A stretch of DNA of 63,102 bases, from assembly GCA_002070095.1 (NCBI GenBank), contig MWCR01000009.1, forward strand, positions 1 through 63,102, given 5' to 3'. A model generated the notes under the pieces. That model was given only the letters and a program-made list of their open reading frames with translations, was not told where the DNA came from and searched no databases. This document shows positions 8,168 to 16,786 of this stretch, piece after piece. The position numbers and the translations under genes were made by a program. This DNA is from Parcubacteria group bacterium ADurb.Bin192 (GTDB taxonomy: Bacteria; Patescibacteriota; Patescibacteriia; 2-12-FULL-60-25). The number at the start of each line of letters is the position of its first letter. Positions within the stretch are counted from its first letter, which is position 1.

Positions 8168-9517
8168 ATGCTTAATTTGTTGCGCAAAATAACGCCCGGG
8201 TTCGTGCTGGACATATATCATCGTTTTTTGGCTGTGTTAGCGGATTTTTGGTATGGTCATCCCTCGCGCAAGCTGGTGGTTATCGGGGTAACGGGCACCA
8301 ATGGCAAAACTACCACCTCATATATGATAGCCAAGGCCCTGGAAGCCGAGGGGGCTAAAACGGGTTGTGCCACCACGGCGCTGTTTAAGGTGGCGGATAA
8401 GGAGTGGTTGAATGATGCCAAGATGACCATGCTGGGCCGGTTTGCTCTGCAAAAATTATTGAAGCAAATGGTGGACGCGGGGTGTGAATACGCGGTCATC
8501 GAAACATCTTCGCAGGGCATTGTGCAGCACCGTCATGAAAAAATCGCTTACGACATCGGCGTGTTCACCAACCTCACGCCCGAGCACATCGAAGCGCACG
8601 GCGGTTTTGAAAATTATAAACAAGCCAAAATAAAACTATTCAAACATCTGGCTAAACTTCCGGGCAAGGTGGTTGCTTGGCAAAGAGCGCCTAGAGCTTC
8701 GGTTCTGAACGCGGATGATGAGCAGGCCAAAGATTTTGCGGTTCAAGGGATTACGCATATGTTGTGGTATGGCGCGGACAAGCCCGCGGATTTGAACGCA
8801 CGGAATATTCAAGCTGACGCGCGCGGGGTGAGTTTTGATTTGGCGGTGGCCGCTCAAGATCAGAATCCCGAGCAAGCCTATAATCTGCCGGTCAGATTAA
8901 ATGTCTTGGGCCGGGTCAATGTGTACAATGCCTTGGCCGCTTTCTGCGTGGCGCGGATCTGCGGAGTTGATTTGCGTTTGGCCGCTGATAAGCTGGAGGC
9001 TGTTAAAAGCGTGCCCGGCCGGTTTGAAATGATCGATGTTGGTCAGCCGTGGCAGGTTATGGTGGATTACGCGCCCGAACCCGAGTCCTTGAAAAAGTTA
9101 TACGAAACCATTGATGCTTTAAAGGCTGAACGCATTATTCATGCTTTGGGCTCATGCGGAGGAGGGCGGGACGTGGCCCGGCGCGCGGTTTTGGGCGAGA
9201 TGGCCGGCCGTAAAGCTCAAATGGTAATCGTCACCAATGAAGATCCGTATGATGATGATCCCATGTCCATTATCCGCCAGGTGGCCGAAGGAGCGGTGAA
9301 AGCCGGTAAAAGACAGGATGAGAATTTATTTTTGATTTTGAACCGGGCTCAAGCCATTCAGAAAGCCATGGAATTGGCCCGGCCCGGGGATTTGGTCCTG
9401 TTGACCGGCAAGGGCTGTGAGCAGTTCATGTGTGTGGAAAAAGGTCAAAAAATACCCTGGGATGAACGCGAAGAGGCTAAAAAGGCCATCCGGAAACTTA
9501 TTGCCTTAAAATCATAA
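8168..9517 (+). CDS. murE: Mur ligase family protein, MurE-like
   Basis: The 449-aa ATP-dependent ligase probably adds the third amino acid to UDP-MurNAc-dipeptide in peptidoglycan synthesis. It has the Mur P-loop GVTGTNGKTTTSYMI (about residues 40-54), the TSSQGI segment, the lysine-carbamate region after NLTPEHIEAHG, the GRVNVYNALAA central motif and a C-terminal domain with LGSCGGGRDVARR. In the region that reads amino-acid choice, the usual DNPR (diaminopimelate) motif appears as NEDPYDDDP, so the third residue of the peptide is uncertain. It is somewhat shorter than typical MurE. No other mur ligase gene is adjacent. Confidence 0.85.
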   Translation: MLNLLRKITPGFVLDIYHRFLAVLADFWYGHPSRKLVVIGVTGTNGKTTTSYMIAKALEAEGAKTGCATTALFKVADKEWLNDAKMTMLGRFALQKLLKQMVDAGCEYAVIETSSQGIVQHRHEKIAYDIGVFTNLTPEHIEAHGGFENYKQAKIKLFKHLAKLPGKVVAWQRAPRASVLNADDEQAKDFAVQGITHMLWYGADKPADLNARNIQADARGVSFDLAVAAQDQNPEQAYNLPVRLNVLGRVNVYNALAAFCVARICGVDLRLAADKLEAVKSVPGRFEMIDVGQPWQVMVDYAPEPESLKKLYETIDALKAERIIHALGSCGGGRDVARRAVLGEMAGRKAQMVIVTNEDPYDDDPMSIIRQVAEGAVKAGKRQDENLFLILNRAQAIQKAMELARPGDLVLLTGKGCEQFMCVEKGQKIPWDEREEAKKAIRKLIALKS

Positions 9518-9536
9518 ACAGCATAATATATCCCAT

Positions 9537-10202
9537 ATGTTCAGACTTGAATCGGTTTTACAGCTTAAGGATGAGGAGATACTGCAAACCATGGTGCGCC
9601 GGCACATGATAACCGTGGCCGGTCCTTTGTTTTTAGCTCTGTTATTTATCGTGTTGCCGTTTTTCTTCCTGTTTCCCATGTTCAGCTGGGGGACGATCGG
9701 TGTTTTGTTGTTTGGAGCTTGCGTGATTTTTGGCGCGGGTTTGGCTTTCAGAACGATTTTTGTTTGGGATTCGGATGTACTGATAGTGACCAATCTGCGG
9801 GTGATTGATGTGGATCAAAAAGGAATTTTTTCGCGTCATGTGTCCGAATCATCTTTGGGTGCGATTCAGGATGTATCTTGGACCAAGAAGGGATTATGGG
9901 CCACTCTTTTTGGTATGGGTTCGGTTAAGATTCAAACTTCGGGCGCGCAGGCGGTTTTGGAAGCCGAAGACATTCCCGGGCCGGAGCGGGTGCATGAGAT
10001 GATCAATCAACTTAAAGATCAGGCGCCTAAAGCATCGGGCAGGGAAAATTTTGAACCTCAAGACAGACGCGGGCGCATCAAGCGCATGGTTTTATGGCTG
10101 GAAGAGATGGATGATGAGCAATTATCGGAAATGGAAAACACGCTTCGCCGGAAGTCCAAGGAAAAAGCGGTCAGCTCTTTTTTGGCGGATCAAAACAAAT
10201 AG
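9537..10202 (+). CDS. PH-domain (bPH2) membrane protein
   Basis: The 221-aa protein has two adjacent membrane spans (about residues 28-48 and 52-72) followed by a bacterial pleckstrin-homology-like domain: VLIVTNLRVIDVDQKGIF, then SSLGAIQDVSW and GSVKIQTSGA, the typical strand pattern. A charged C-terminal extension carries a short predicted helix. Proteins of this kind are widespread and mostly uncharacterised; the PH-like domain probably faces the cytoplasm and binds lipid or a protein partner. It follows the MurE-like gene by 19 bases and precedes a division-protein gene. Confidence 0.75.
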   Translation: MFRLESVLQLKDEEILQTMVRRHMITVAGPLFLALLFIVLPFFFLFPMFSWGTIGVLLFGACVIFGAGLAFRTIFVWDSDVLIVTNLRVIDVDQKGIFSRHVSESSLGAIQDVSWTKKGLWATLFGMGSVKIQTSGAQAVLEAEDIPGPERVHEMINQLKDQAPKASGRENFEPQDRRGRIKRMVLWLEEMDDEQLSEMENTLRRKSKEKAVSSFLADQNK

Positions 10203-10232
10203 TTTCAAGTATGCTAAACTGATTTATAATCC

Positions 10233-10655
10233 ATGGCACAGTACGAAGGTAAAAAATCTCTGGCAAATAAAGCCAAATGGCCGTTGTTTTTGATGGCTAA
10301 TGTGGCCGTGCTTTTGGTTGTGGGTATGTCCACGGTCAGAGAAACCTATAAGGGCTGGACCGTGGATCATGAAATCAAGGCTTTGGAGATGAAAGCTCAA
10401 GCTTTGGAGGGCAGAAAAATGCAGTTAAGCGAGCTGGCGTCCAAAATGCAGGAGTCTGATTACGCGGAAAGAGAGGCGCGCGCCAAACTGAACATGCAAA
10501 AGCCGGGTGAGAAGGTGGTAATTCTGGAAGGCGTGGCGGCCACGCAAACCACTTGGCAAATAGATGTGGTCACAGCTCCGCCTCCGCCCGTGGTCAATCT
10601 GTCCAATCCCGAACGTTGGTGGCAATATTTTGTGCAAGGAGGAAGGGATGGATGA
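10233..10655 (+). CDS. FtsB/DivIC-type septum formation initiator
   Basis: The 140-aa protein has one N-terminal membrane span (about residues 20-38), a coiled coil with Ala/Glu/Leu heptads (about 48-75), then YAEREARAKLNMQKPGE, which closely follows the FtsB/DivIC signature of an E-AR-L helix ending in a PGE turn. These proteins bridge FtsL and FtsQ/DivIB at the division site outside the membrane. It sits in a cluster with Mur ligase, RlpA-like and FtsEX genes. A TGcTAAACT box (10216 region) could be its promoter. Confidence 0.8.
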   Translation: MAQYEGKKSLANKAKWPLFLMANVAVLLVVGMSTVRETYKGWTVDHEIKALEMKAQALEGRKMQLSELASKMQESDYAEREARAKLNMQKPGEKVVILEGVAATQTTWQIDVVTAPPPPVVNLSNPERWWQYFVQGGRDG

Positions 10656-10712
10656 AATATCAAATTAACAAATATAAAATATAAAATTAAGAATTAAGAA
10701 TTAGAAAATAGG
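10654..10712. repeat. AT-rich repeat words
   Basis: This short tract is made of ATATCAAATT, ACAAATATAAAATATAAAAT and AATTAAGAATTAAGAATT words between two genes. The same words recur at 33927-33956, 38716-38754, 40832-40860 and 48883-48915. Confidence 0.6.
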
Positions 10713-10723
10713 AATTGATTAAT

Positions 10724-11350
10724 ATGATGACCAAACAACAACAGGTTTTATCTATCTTCGCGGGCATGGGTTTATTGCTGGTACTGGTATCGGCCATAGG
10801 TCTGATGCTTTATGGAGTGTATTTCAAAGTTAATGCTTCCGGGCCGGTGCGGGTGATGGCTCGGGTGTTAAATTTGCCGGCGGCCAAGGTCGGCTCGCAG
10901 TCAGTGAGTTATGACCGGTTTTTGATGACCAGGGACGCGGTTGTCATGTTTATCAACAGCGAGGCCGGTCAAGAAGTGGGCGCTTATATGCCTCCGGAAA
11001 AAGAATTGAACGACAACATCTTGGAGAGGTTGATTAGACAGGCCATGATTGCGGATTTGGCCAAGCAAAAAGGTATTATGGTTGACGATGAGCAGGTAAA
11101 CTTGGTGTTTGAAGATGTTAAGTCCGCGGCCGCTTCGTCCACCACGCCCGATGTGGGTGAGTATTTGTGGAAAAATTACGGCTGGCAAGAAGCTGATTTT
11201 AAAGAAGAGGTTTTAAGGCCGGCTTTATTGGAGCAGGATTTGGCCACGGCCATGGCTCAAGAAAGCGAAGGTAATCAGTATGCTCTGGAAGAGGCGCTGG
11301 CTAACAAGCGCGCCGAGCCGGACGTGGTGGTCTATTTAAAGTTTGAGTAA
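10724..11350 (+). CDS. Membrane-anchored SurA N-terminal-like protein
   Basis: The roughly 208-aa protein has one membrane span (about residues 8-35) and then a helical region with VGSQSVSYDRF and LNDNILERLIRQAMIADLAKQKGI, which resembles the SurA/PrsA N-terminal chaperone domain. No parvulin peptidyl-prolyl isomerase domain follows, so it would be a chaperone-only form or a distant relative. A TTG at 10715 could add three residues; the ATG at 10724 is the more ordinary start. The gene ends at a strong terminator. Confidence 0.6.
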   Translation: MMTKQQQVLSIFAGMGLLLVLVSAIGLMLYGVYFKVNASGPVRVMARVLNLPAAKVGSQSVSYDRFLMTRDAVVMFINSEAGQEVGAYMPPEKELNDNILERLIRQAMIADLAKQKGIMVDDEQVNLVFEDVKSAAASSTTPDVGEYLWKNYGWQEADFKEEVLRPALLEQDLATAMAQESEGNQYALEEALANKRAEPDVVVYLKFE

Positions 11351-11354
11351 TACT

Positions 11355-11380
11355 AAAAAACGGGCCCAGGCCCGTTTTTT
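11355..11380. terminator. Bidirectional terminator hairpin
   Basis: AAAAAACGGGC pairs with GCCCGTTTTTT around a CCAG loop. It ends the SurA-N-like gene and, read from the other strand, lies beyond the tRNA-Thr terminator. Confidence 0.85.
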
Positions 11381-11416
11381 AGTCAACCATCCCCTTGTTC
11401 AAATCCCTTTGCTTTA

Positions 11417-11443
11417 ACAAAAAAGCCTCTTGGTTAAGAGGCT
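11417..11443 (-). terminator. Terminator of tRNA-Thr
   Basis: On the minus strand AGCCTCT and AGAGGCT form a perfect seven-base stem with a six-base loop, followed by TTTTTTGTT. It begins two bases after the tRNA CCA end. Confidence 0.85.
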
Positions 11444-11444
11444 G

Positions 11445-11519
11445 TGGAGCCAGCTCCGGGATTTGAACCCGGGACCTCTGCTTTACGAAAGCATTGCTCT
11501 ACCGCTGAGCTAAGCTGGC
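11445..11519 (-). tRNA. tRNA-Thr (anticodon CGU)
   Basis: The cloverleaf is complete. The acceptor arms GCCAGCT and AGCTGGC pair fully, the D stem is GCTC/GAGC, the anticodon loop TTCGTAA gives CGU for ACG codons, and the T arm is CCGGG-TTCAAAT-CCCGG. The CCA end is encoded. The base before CCA is U, whereas many bacterial threonine tRNAs have A there. The first anticodon-stem pair is an A-G mismatch. Confidence 0.95.
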
Positions 11520-11540
11520 CTGTTCGCGGTGAATTTTTTT

Positions 11541-11549
11541 TGCTATACT
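11541..11549 (+). promoter_or_regulatory. Extended -10 promoter of the RlpA-like gene
   Basis: TGcTATACT is a near-consensus extended -10 box. Only six bases separate it from the ATG at 11556, so transcription would begin at or next to the start codon. Confidence 0.65.
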
Positions 11550-11555
11550 GACCGC

Positions 11556-12410
11556 ATGCGTTGGTTGAGATTTTTATTTTTGATGTCTGCCAGTTTACTG
11601 TTTGTGGTCGGCAACGTCAAGGCATGCGAAGCGTCTTCCGTGTCCCAATGGCAATACCGCCAGTATTTTTTGGATCGGGGCTTTTTGGAGCGTGAGGTCA
11701 ACTTAAACATACCTGATTTGGCTCTGGACGTTTCATTCACGGCCACGGACATACCTTATGCCGGAGTATTGCATGTTTTGACCACGCCTGTTGATAAAGA
11801 GGCGTCGGATCTGGGTCATAAGCGGTTTGGGCCGGACTATCAAATTCAGTGGACTACCAATGCCCCGCAAAAACCCGAGCAGGCTTGGGTGCGTTTGAGC
11901 CATGAAGAGTGCGGGCAGGGGACTTGGCATTGCGCGGTTGAGCAGACCTATCAAGGAAAAACCGAATTGCTCAAGCCATCCCAAGTATCGGCCGGCAGTG
12001 CTTTGGTGAGGGTGTCCATGGGCGCTAAACTGCGTTTGGTTCAGGTTGAAGGCTGGATGAGCGAAGGGTATGCTTCTTGGTACGCCTATAAAAATTGTAA
12101 TTGCGCGGCTTCACCTGATTTTCCCAAGGGCAGTTACGTTAAAGTGACGCGCGTCAGCGACCCGTCCAAAACCGTCATTGTCAGGATTAATGATTTTGGT
12201 CCGGAGCGCGATATTTTTCCGGACAGGGTGATAGATTTGGACAAAGTGGCGTTTGCGGCTTTGGGTCCTTTGGGCGCCGGAGTCATGAAAGTTAAAGTTG
12301 AGCCCATGCCCGCGGATTATATTCCGAGCGCCTCGGCGGCGGTGCAAACTCCGGCCGCCAAACCATCGGTTGCCGAGCCGGTAAAATCAGACCCGGGGTG
12401 GGAATTATAA
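11556..12410 (+). CDS. RlpA-like double-psi beta-barrel protein
   Basis: The 284-aa exported protein has a signal peptide (MRWLRFLFLMSASLLFVV, then a short VKAC segment). After a region of about 150 residues without recognised domains comes a double-psi barrel of the RlpA type: GYASWYAY near residue 175, YVKVTRVSD, VIVRINDFGP and DRVIDLDKVAFAAL. RlpA proteins are septal lytic transglycosylases or their relatives; whether the catalytic residues are kept is not clear, so binding to septal peptidoglycan is the safer inference. It precedes ftsE by only four bases, linking it to septal wall remodelling. The start is chosen at 11556 because of the -10 box; the frame is open a little further upstream. 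Confidence 0.78.
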   Translation: MRWLRFLFLMSASLLFVVGNVKACEASSVSQWQYRQYFLDRGFLEREVNLNIPDLALDVSFTATDIPYAGVLHVLTTPVDKEASDLGHKRFGPDYQIQWTTNAPQKPEQAWVRLSHEECGQGTWHCAVEQTYQGKTELLKPSQVSAGSALVRVSMGAKLRLVQVEGWMSEGYASWYAYKNCNCAASPDFPKGSYVKVTRVSDPSKTVIVRINDFGPERDIFPDRVIDLDKVAFAALGPLGAGVMKVKVEPMPADYIPSASAAVQTPAAKPSVAEPVKSDPGWEL

Positions 12411-12414
12411 ACAC

Positions 12415-13098
12415 ATGATTGTCTTAAAAAATATTTCCAAGGTTTATCCTCCGGACGTGCATGGACTGCGCGATGTTTCGCTGCATATCAAACCCGGCGA
12501 ATTTGTGTCTATCGTGGGTACCAGCGGGGCCGGCAAAACCACTTTGGCCAAACTCTTGATCGCCGAAGAAAGGCCGACCAAGGGCACGATAGTTATCGGC
12601 GGTTGGGATATTACCAAAATCAAACGCCGTGAGATTCCGTACTTAAGGCGTCAGATCGGCGTGATTTTTCAGGATTTCAAGTTACTGCAAAAAAAGACGG
12701 TCTGGGAAAACATCGCTTTCGCACTCGAAGTGGCCGGTGAACCGCGCCGCCGGATCCGTGAAGTGGTGCCCCATGTTTTAAAAATCGTGGGTTTGGATCA
12801 AAAGGCTCATCGTTTTCCGCGCCAGCTTTCGGGCGGAGAACAGCAAAGAGTGGTTATCGCCAGAGCCTTGGTGCATCGCCCTAAGGTTTTACTGGCCGAT
12901 GAGCCGACCGGGAACCTGGATACCATGAATACCAATGAAATCATCGATGTCTTAAAAAAAATAAACGCTTTCGGCAGTACCATTGTTTTGGTCACTCATA
13001 ACCGGGAGGTGGTCAATGGTTTGAAACAGCGCGTGATTACCTTGTCTGACGGCCGTGTCATTTCGGATCAAGCTCAAGGTAAATATATTTTGCCCTAA
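12415..13098 (+). CDS. ftsE: Cell division ATP-binding protein FtsE
   Basis: The 227-aa ABC ATPase has Walker [10 protein letters not shown] (about 35-43), Q-loop [10 protein letters not shown], signature LSGGEQQRV and Walker [13 protein letters not shown]. With FtsX it couples ATP hydrolysis at the division ring to activation of wall hydrolases outside. It is placed directly before ftsX and directly after an RlpA-like gene. Confidence 0.95.
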   Translation: MIVLKNISKVYPPDVHGLRDVSLHIKPGEFVSIVGTSGAGKTTLAKLLIAEERPTKGTIVIGGWDITKIKRREIPYLRRQIGVIFQDFKLLQKKTVWENIAFALEVAGEPRRRIREVVPHVLKIVGLDQKAHRFPRQLSGGEQQRVVIARALVHRPKVLLADEPTGNLDTMNTNEIIDVLKKINAFGSTIVLVTHNREVVNGLKQRVITLSDGRVISDQAQGKYILP

Positions 13099-13102
13099 TT
13101 TT

Positions 13103-14023
13103 ATGTTTGCAATCACAACCACTGGCAGAATAATTTCTTTCGCCTGGAAAAATTTCACGCGCAACGCTTGGATTGGCCTGGCTACTTTATTGGTGCTCAT
13201 CTTGTCCATTTTGTCGGTCAATATTTTGCTGGGCGTGAACGCGGTTTCGGACGCGGCCATGAAAGCTCTGGAGGACAAGATAGATATCAGTGTTTACTTT
13301 AAGCCGGAAACGCCGGTTTTGGTTTTGGATACGGCGCGGTCTTACATGGCTTCTTTGCCTCAAAGTCAAGAGGTGGATATGCGCTTGCCCGAAGCCGTGC
13401 TCGAGGATTTTAAAACCAGACATAAGGATGATGAAAAAGTTTTAGCGGCTTTGGCCGAGCTGGATCAGAATCCGTTCGGCGCCACCATGACGGTTAAAGC
13501 TCATAATACGGGCGATTATCCTTTTTTGGTTGAAGCTTTGCAAAATCCGCAGTTTGCGTTCGCCATTGAAACCAAAACTTATGATGATAATTCGGTGGCC
13601 ATTTCCAGAGTTCAGCACATTGCCGAGTCCGTGCGTTTGTTCGGTATCATATTGATCGCCATTTTTGCTCTGTTTTCCATTTTGATTGTCTACAATTCCA
13701 TCCGCATAGCGGTTTACACCCAGCGTGAAGAACTGGGAATCATGCGCTTGGTGGGAGCTTCCAATCTTTTTGTTAAAGCGCCTTTGGTTTTAAGCGGAGC
13801 GGTGCAGGCCTTGTTGGCCATGTTTTTGTCCGCGGGCGCGGTGGTGCTCATGGTGGCTTTTTTGGATCCCAAATTGAAAATATTTTTTGACGGTTCTGAT
13901 CCGGGCCTGCAGTCATATTTTATGGATAATTTTGTATTGCTGGCCGGCGTTCAGGCCGGAGCAATTTTGTGCCTGGTCATTTTTTCTTCTTGGGCCGCCA
14001 CGGGCCGTTATTTGAAAAAATAA
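13103..14023 (+). CDS. ftsX: Cell division protein FtsX
   Basis: The 306-aa permease-like protein has one N-terminal span (about 22-48), a large outer domain of about 130 residues (EDKIDISVYFKPET ...) and three further spans in the C-terminal half, including IAVYTQREELGIMRLVGAS, the hallmark cytoplasmic loop of the family. The ATG at 13103 is preferred; an upstream in-frame ATG at 13055 lies inside ftsE. The partner hydrolase activator (an EnvC- or M23-type gene) is not next to it here. Confidence 0.93.
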   Translation: MFAITTTGRIISFAWKNFTRNAWIGLATLLVLILSILSVNILLGVNAVSDAAMKALEDKIDISVYFKPETPVLVLDTARSYMASLPQSQEVDMRLPEAVLEDFKTRHKDDEKVLAALAELDQNPFGATMTVKAHNTGDYPFLVEALQNPQFAFAIETKTYDDNSVAISRVQHIAESVRLFGIILIAIFALFSILIVYNSIRIAVYTQREELGIMRLVGASNLFVKAPLVLSGAVQALLAMFLSAGAVVLMVAFLDPKLKIFFDGSDPGLQSYFMDNFVLLAGVQAGAILCLVIFSSWAATGRYLKK

Positions 14024-14024
14024 T

Positions 14025-14864
14025 ATGGCCTGCCGTTTTCTGGGATTTGAAGCATCACCGGTCACCGCCCAAGAGGCTATGGCCGTGTTTGCTTGCTTGC
14101 CCTCGGATTTCAGGCAGGATATTAAAATCGTTAATTACCGCCAGGCTCAAGATTTTAATCGAAGTTTTAAAGTGCTGGGTTCGGGCAGTTCCAGGCCGTT
14201 GGCGGTCATGACGGGCCAGGCTCCGCAAAAAGTTTGGACTTTGATCGGTCCGGATACAGACTCAAAAGCCGGAGAGCTTTCGTTCGCGTCTCGTTTCACG
14301 CCCAATATGGTCAGGCAGGCTTGCTGTCTGCTGGTAGATAAGATTTTACCCGGTTTGAATTTTAAAAACCGGCCGGCAAACAGCCGTCTTAAGAATGATT
14401 TTAAACACATACGCTCCGGTTTGGTGGATGCTTTGTTCGGCGCTTTAACAGTGAATATTTCACAGCCTGATCAGCATGAATGGCGCGGAGCTTTGGCTTT
14501 GAGATTATTGGCGCATAACCATGATTATACTTGGGTGGATTGGGTTTTGAAGTCCGGTTTAAAGGCATTGGGCGAAAGTGAAGAGAGTTACGCGGCATCG
14601 GCTTATCAAATCCGGCAGTTGCAAAAACGGATTATCAAACGGTGCGCTTCCGCCGGTGTTAAGCGGATTATCAAAAATAAATTCGATCAACCCTATCAAA
14701 GATCTCTCTGGCTGAATGATATATTGGCCGATCAATCGGTTGGTGTTGGGTCCTTGAGCTTACCCGGCTCCGTGGCCGTCAGTTTGAGGGTTTTGGTGCG
14801 GGAAGGAGAGCCGGCGCAGGCCAGCTCCATGCAGCACTTGATCAACACGCTTAGAGTTTTATGA
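14025..14864 (+). CDS. Unknown protein in the ftsEX operon
   Basis: I do not recognise this 279-aa protein. It has no membrane span or signal peptide. The C-terminal half is basic and helical, with IRQLQKRIIKRCAS and VKRIIKNKFDQPYQR. It starts one base after ftsX, and its end overlaps the next gene by four bases (ATGA), so it belongs to the same transcript. Confidence 0.6.
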   Translation: MACRFLGFEASPVTAQEAMAVFACLPSDFRQDIKIVNYRQAQDFNRSFKVLGSGSSRPLAVMTGQAPQKVWTLIGPDTDSKAGELSFASRFTPNMVRQACCLLVDKILPGLNFKNRPANSRLKNDFKHIRSGLVDALFGALTVNISQPDQHEWRGALALRLLAHNHDYTWVDWVLKSGLKALGESEESYAASAYQIRQLQKRIIKRCASAGVKRIIKNKFDQPYQRSLWLNDILADQSVGVGSLSLPGSVAVSLRVLVREGEPAQASSMQHLINTLRVL

Positions 14865-15280
14865 TTCACACGGAAAACTGTTTGATTATCATGGATCCCG
14901 GCTACGAGGTTTTGGGGGAGGTGTATTTGGCGCAGGGCATGTGCCGGAGTATCAGTTTAAATCAAAGAGGAGATCAATTGCTCGGCGTATTTATTGAAGA
15001 CTGGCAAGTCCATGGTTTGGAGCGCATGCAACAGTCTTTAGTGCAGACCAAAGAAGGGCCTATGGACATGTTTAGCGCGGAAAAAGTCAGTTTGCAATCA
15101 CAGGATTTTGCTTCGGCTTTGCGGGGCTGGCTGGATGATCATGGTTTTTTGCACCATACTTTGCCTTTGGGCGCCATGGCCGCCTGGAGCGAGATTCAAA
15201 AAAAAGATTTGGATAATCGTCAAAAATTGGAGCTGGCTTTGATGTTAGCCAGTTTGCCCGTGGAAAAATTGGAGCTTTAA
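14861..15280 (+). CDS. Unknown small protein coupled to the preceding gene
   Basis: I do not recognise this 139-aa soluble protein. Its sequence mixes strands in the first half (LIIMDPGYEVLGEVYL) with helices in the second. Translation is probably coupled to the upstream gene through the ATGA overlap. Its last 36 bases overlap the 3' end of znuB on the other strand, so the two transcripts converge. The pair may be a CPR-specific unit attached to FtsEX; no function can be inferred. Confidence 0.6.
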   Translation: MIHTENCLIIMDPGYEVLGEVYLAQGMCRSISLNQRGDQLLGVFIEDWQVHGLERMQQSLVQTKEGPMDMFSAEKVSLQSQDFASALRGWLDDHGFLHHTLPLGAMAAWSEIQKKDLDNRQKLELALMLASLPVEKLEL

Positions 15281-16072
15281 GCGTTGCCCGGCCATGGTCA
15301 GGCCGAAAATAGCTATGCCTGTCAGCACGATAACGGCGCCGGTGGGCAGGTTTAGAATGATGGACAAAATCAATCCCAGCACGATGGATATTTCAGAGAT
15401 GATCACGCTGTAAGCCATGAGCTGGTGAAAAGACTGGGAGAATATCTTAGCGGTTGAAACCGGAATGATTAACAAGGCGCTGACCAGAACCACACCCAGC
15501 ATTTTCATGCCCAAAACCACAGACAAGGCAATGATGACATAGAGAATGGTTTGGTGCAGGGATACTTTGATGTTATTGGCATGAGCAATGTCCGGATTCA
15601 AAATCATGAGCGCCAATTGTTTGTGGCGGAACATCAAATAGATGATGATCAGCAGACCAAGTCCGGCCATGATGTATAACTCGCTCCATTGCAAAGATAA
15701 AATATTACCGAACAAGAAACTGACCAGCTCCGGCTGGTAGCCTTTTTTTAAGGACAGTAAAACCACGCCCGTGGCCATGCCGGCTGTAAAAATAAGCCCA
15801 ATGATGGCGTCGGACGCGATTTTTGTTTTGCGTTCAAACCAGGAGATGAGGACCGCGAAGATGGAAGACGCGCCCAGAGCCACGTATAAAGGATTGGCGT
15901 TGGTCAGAACGCCCAGGGCCACTCCGGCCAGCGAGGCGTGGGCGATGCCGTCGCTGAAAAAAGCCATGCGTTTCAAGACCACAAAAATGCCCAGCAAAGA
16001 CAAAAGCGCGCCCAGTATGAGACCGGCCATGATGGCTCTTTGCATGAAAGGCAGGGCTAGATATTCAAGCAT
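15245..16072 (-). CDS. znuB: Zinc/manganese ABC transporter permease
   Basis: The 275-aa protein has about eight membrane spans in the ABC-3 metal permease pattern, including the DGIAHASLAGVALGVL motif near residues 41-56 and LVSALLIIPVSTAKIF in the C-terminal half. It forms the membrane channel of the import system with the adjacent ATPase and binding protein. It lies three bases downstream of znuC and is the last gene of the zur-led operon. Confidence 0.93.
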   Translation of the reverse strand: MLEYLALPFMQRAIMAGLILGALLSLLGIFVVLKRMAFFSDGIAHASLAGVALGVLTNANPLYVALGASSIFAVLISWFERKTKIASDAIIGLIFTAGMATGVVLLSLKKGYQPELVSFLFGNILSLQWSELYIMAGLGLLIIIYLMFRHKQLALMILNPDIAHANNIKVSLHQTILYVIIALSVVLGMKMLGVVLVSALLIIPVSTAKIFSQSFHQLMAYSVIISEISIVLGLILSIILNLPTGAVIVLTGIAIFGLTMAGQRLKLQFFHGQTG

Positions 16073-16075
16073 AAA

Positions 16076-16786
16076 TCAGGTTTTGTGTTGGTGATTATGC
16101 CGGTGGATTTCGTGATTTGGTCCGTAGAGTTGATGCATGACCTTTTCGGTCAGCGCGTAGCGGGGAGGGCCGTTGCATATCAAGTCTGTGTTCAGACAAA
16201 TTATCTGGTCCGCGATTTTATAAACCACGTTGACTTCGTGGCTGATGAGTAGAATAGTCACTCCGTGCTCTTTGTTTAAATGTTCGATGACTTCGTAAAA
16301 TGTTTTAGCGCCCGCGATGTCAATACCGGTTGACGGTTCGTCCAAGAGCAAGAGGTCTGGGTTTTTGTATAAGGCTTGGGCTATCAAGACTCTTTGCAGT
16401 TGTCCGCCGGAAAGTTCGCCTATCAGCTTATTTGATAGATTGTCTATTTTGACTTCACGGCAAATTTGCGTAGCTTGTTGGCTTTGGACCGGCGAAATAA
16501 AACTCAAAAATTCACGCACCGTGATGGGCATGGTTCGGTCAAAATCAAAATATTGGGGCACATAACCTATGCGGTTTAGAGCCAGGCTTGGTTTTTGGTT
16601 GAATATTTTGATGCGGCCTTGATAAGGGATCAGATCCAGTAAGGCTTTGATTAAAGTGCTTTTACCCGATCCATTGGGTCCGATGACGGCCGTTAAACTG
16701 CCTTTAGGCACCTCAAAGCTGATGTTATTTAAAACAATCCGCCTGTCATAGGCTACGGTTAAGTTTTTGACGTGGACGGCGTTCAT
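16076..16786 (-). CDS. znuC: Zinc/manganese ABC transporter ATP-binding protein
   Basis: The 236-aa ATPase has Walker A VIGPNGSGKSTL (about 33-44), Q-loop GYVPQYFDFD, signature ELSGGQLQRVLI, Walker B LLLLDEPSTGID and the switch His in LLISHEVN. The C terminus ends in a short His-rich tail (HEIHRHNHQHKT), possibly a metal-sensing or binding tail. Its ATG overlaps the znuA stop by four bases. Confidence 0.94.
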   Translation of the reverse strand: MNAVHVKNLTVAYDRRIVLNNISFEVPKGSLTAVIGPNGSGKSTLIKALLDLIPYQGRIKIFNQKPSLALNRIGYVPQYFDFDRTMPITVREFLSFISPVQSQQATQICREVKIDNLSNKLIGELSGGQLQRVLIAQALYKNPDLLLLDEPSTGIDIAGAKTFYEVIEHLNKEHGVTILLISHEVNVVYKIADQIICLNTDLICNGPPRYALTEKVMHQLYGPNHEIHRHNHQHKT

